From assembly GCA_963580455.1 (NCBI GenBank), contig OY756967.1, positions 11,244,501-11,308,500 on the forward strand: 64,000 nucleotides of DNA, written 5' to 3'. Below, piece after piece: positions 63,976 to 64,000 of this stretch. The notes beneath the pieces were generated by a model. That model was not told where the DNA came from, did not search any database, and saw only the letters and a program-made list of their open reading frames with translations. The position numbers were made by a program, and so were the translations under genes. Source of the DNA: Euonymus europaeus (taxonomy: Eukaryota; Streptophyta; Magnoliopsida; Celastrales; Celastraceae). The first letter of the stretch is position 1. Each line of letters opens with the position of its first letter.

Positions 63976-64000
63976 ATGGACAAAACCGTTAAAAGCTCCT
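63976..64000 (+). repeat. Partial monomer at the window edge
   Basis: The last 25 bases are the head of the 401st monomer (ATGGACAAAACCG then TTAAAAGCTCCT). The array therefore continues beyond the window. It also begins exactly at a monomer boundary at position 1. Confidence 0.95.

Larger units (their letters stand above)
1..64000 (+). repeat. 160-bp satellite DNA array, 400 monomers, head to tail
   Basis: The window is a single tandem array with a 160-bp period. A typical monomer has about 60 G+C in 160. Landmarks in order are a GACAAAACCG-type head, CCATAGAGAGAG, TTGAGCAACTTCGGAC, GTTGCTCGGTGTACA, a T-rich tract, AAATTTTACG, ATTATTTCGATGCC and AACTTTCTATGACAA. All monomers face the same way, and nothing interrupts them. 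Summing the indels (24 one-T losses in ATTATTCGATG, single losses near 3409, 7086, 17284 and 27616, a 3-base loss near 12632, and six one-T gains) gives exactly 400 monomers ending at 63975. HOR structure and near-nucleosomal length suggest a centromeric or pericentromeric satellite, most likely from a plant. That function is inferred, and the family is not one I recognise. Confidence 0.98.

Noticed and set aside
1..64000. CRISPR array
   Set aside because: There are no unique spacers. The whole 160-bp period is conserved, and variation is spread over the monomer.
1..64000. tRNA, rRNA or 5S-derived origin of the monomer
   Set aside because: I found no A/B box pair, anticodon-arm pattern or recognisable rRNA stretch in the monomer on either strand.
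1..64000. Naming the satellite family or species
   Set aside because: Several plant groups have satellites near 160 bp. I cannot match the sequence to one from memory with confidence, so no name is given. A search against satellite databases and plant assemblies would decide it.

Overview
The whole 64-kb window is one uninterrupted, head-to-tail array of a 160-bp satellite DNA. No gene, RNA gene, transposon or non-satellite spacer is visible on either strand. Taking the monomer to start at its ATGGACAAAA-like motif (position 1), the window holds 400 complete monomers (1-63975) and a 25-base partial one. The accounting closes exactly: 400 x 160 minus 31 bases lost in 29 small deletions plus 6 one-base insertions is 63975. 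A typical monomer is about 37-38% GC. All monomers lie in the same orientation.

This is eukaryotic heterochromatin, most likely the core of a centromeric or pericentromeric array. A near-nucleosomal monomer, multi-kilobase higher-order repeats (HORs), no transposon insertions and almost identical neighbouring HOR copies all point that way. Monomer size and the CAAAA motifs often noted in plant satellites make a flowering plant my best guess, but I cannot name the species or family from sequence alone.

Two monomer classes make up the array. T1 reads TACTAAGTC with ACATTAAC near its end. T2 reads TYTATGTTA with ACACCAAC. They differ at about 10-11 of 160 positions. Within the classes, head markers define sub-types such as ATTGTT/CACCTTC, TAGAC/ACACCTCCACAG, AAAATCTCC, GCAGCTCC and AAAAAACCG. 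A T1-T2-T2 trimer rhythm (480 bp) underlies much of the array. Higher-order units are built on it.

Layout: 1-7354, two nearly identical 23-mers (3677 bp) and the start of a third; 8155-15507, 17- and 18-mer units; 15508-26221, 23-, 23- and 21-mer units; 26222-27659, mixed; 27660-28619, a dimer tripled; 28620-32457, a distant copy of 15348-19184; 31498-33417, a hexamer doubled; 34218-35816, a copy of 24302-25901; 35497-47016, two long related blocks around a hexamer expansion (38217-41416); 47017-57576, 24-mer (3840-bp) units, two of them with no difference I can see; 57577-59016, a trimer tripled; 59017-61575, a 24-mer shortened by exactly 8 monomers; 61576-64000, a rearranged tract.

The most interesting signals are a cluster of three dyad symmetries in one sub-type of monomer and the set of readable recombination products (duplications, whole-monomer deletions and chimeric monomers), many of whose breakpoints bracket the dyad zone. 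All calls are by eye; identity figures and counts are approximate unless stated as exact.
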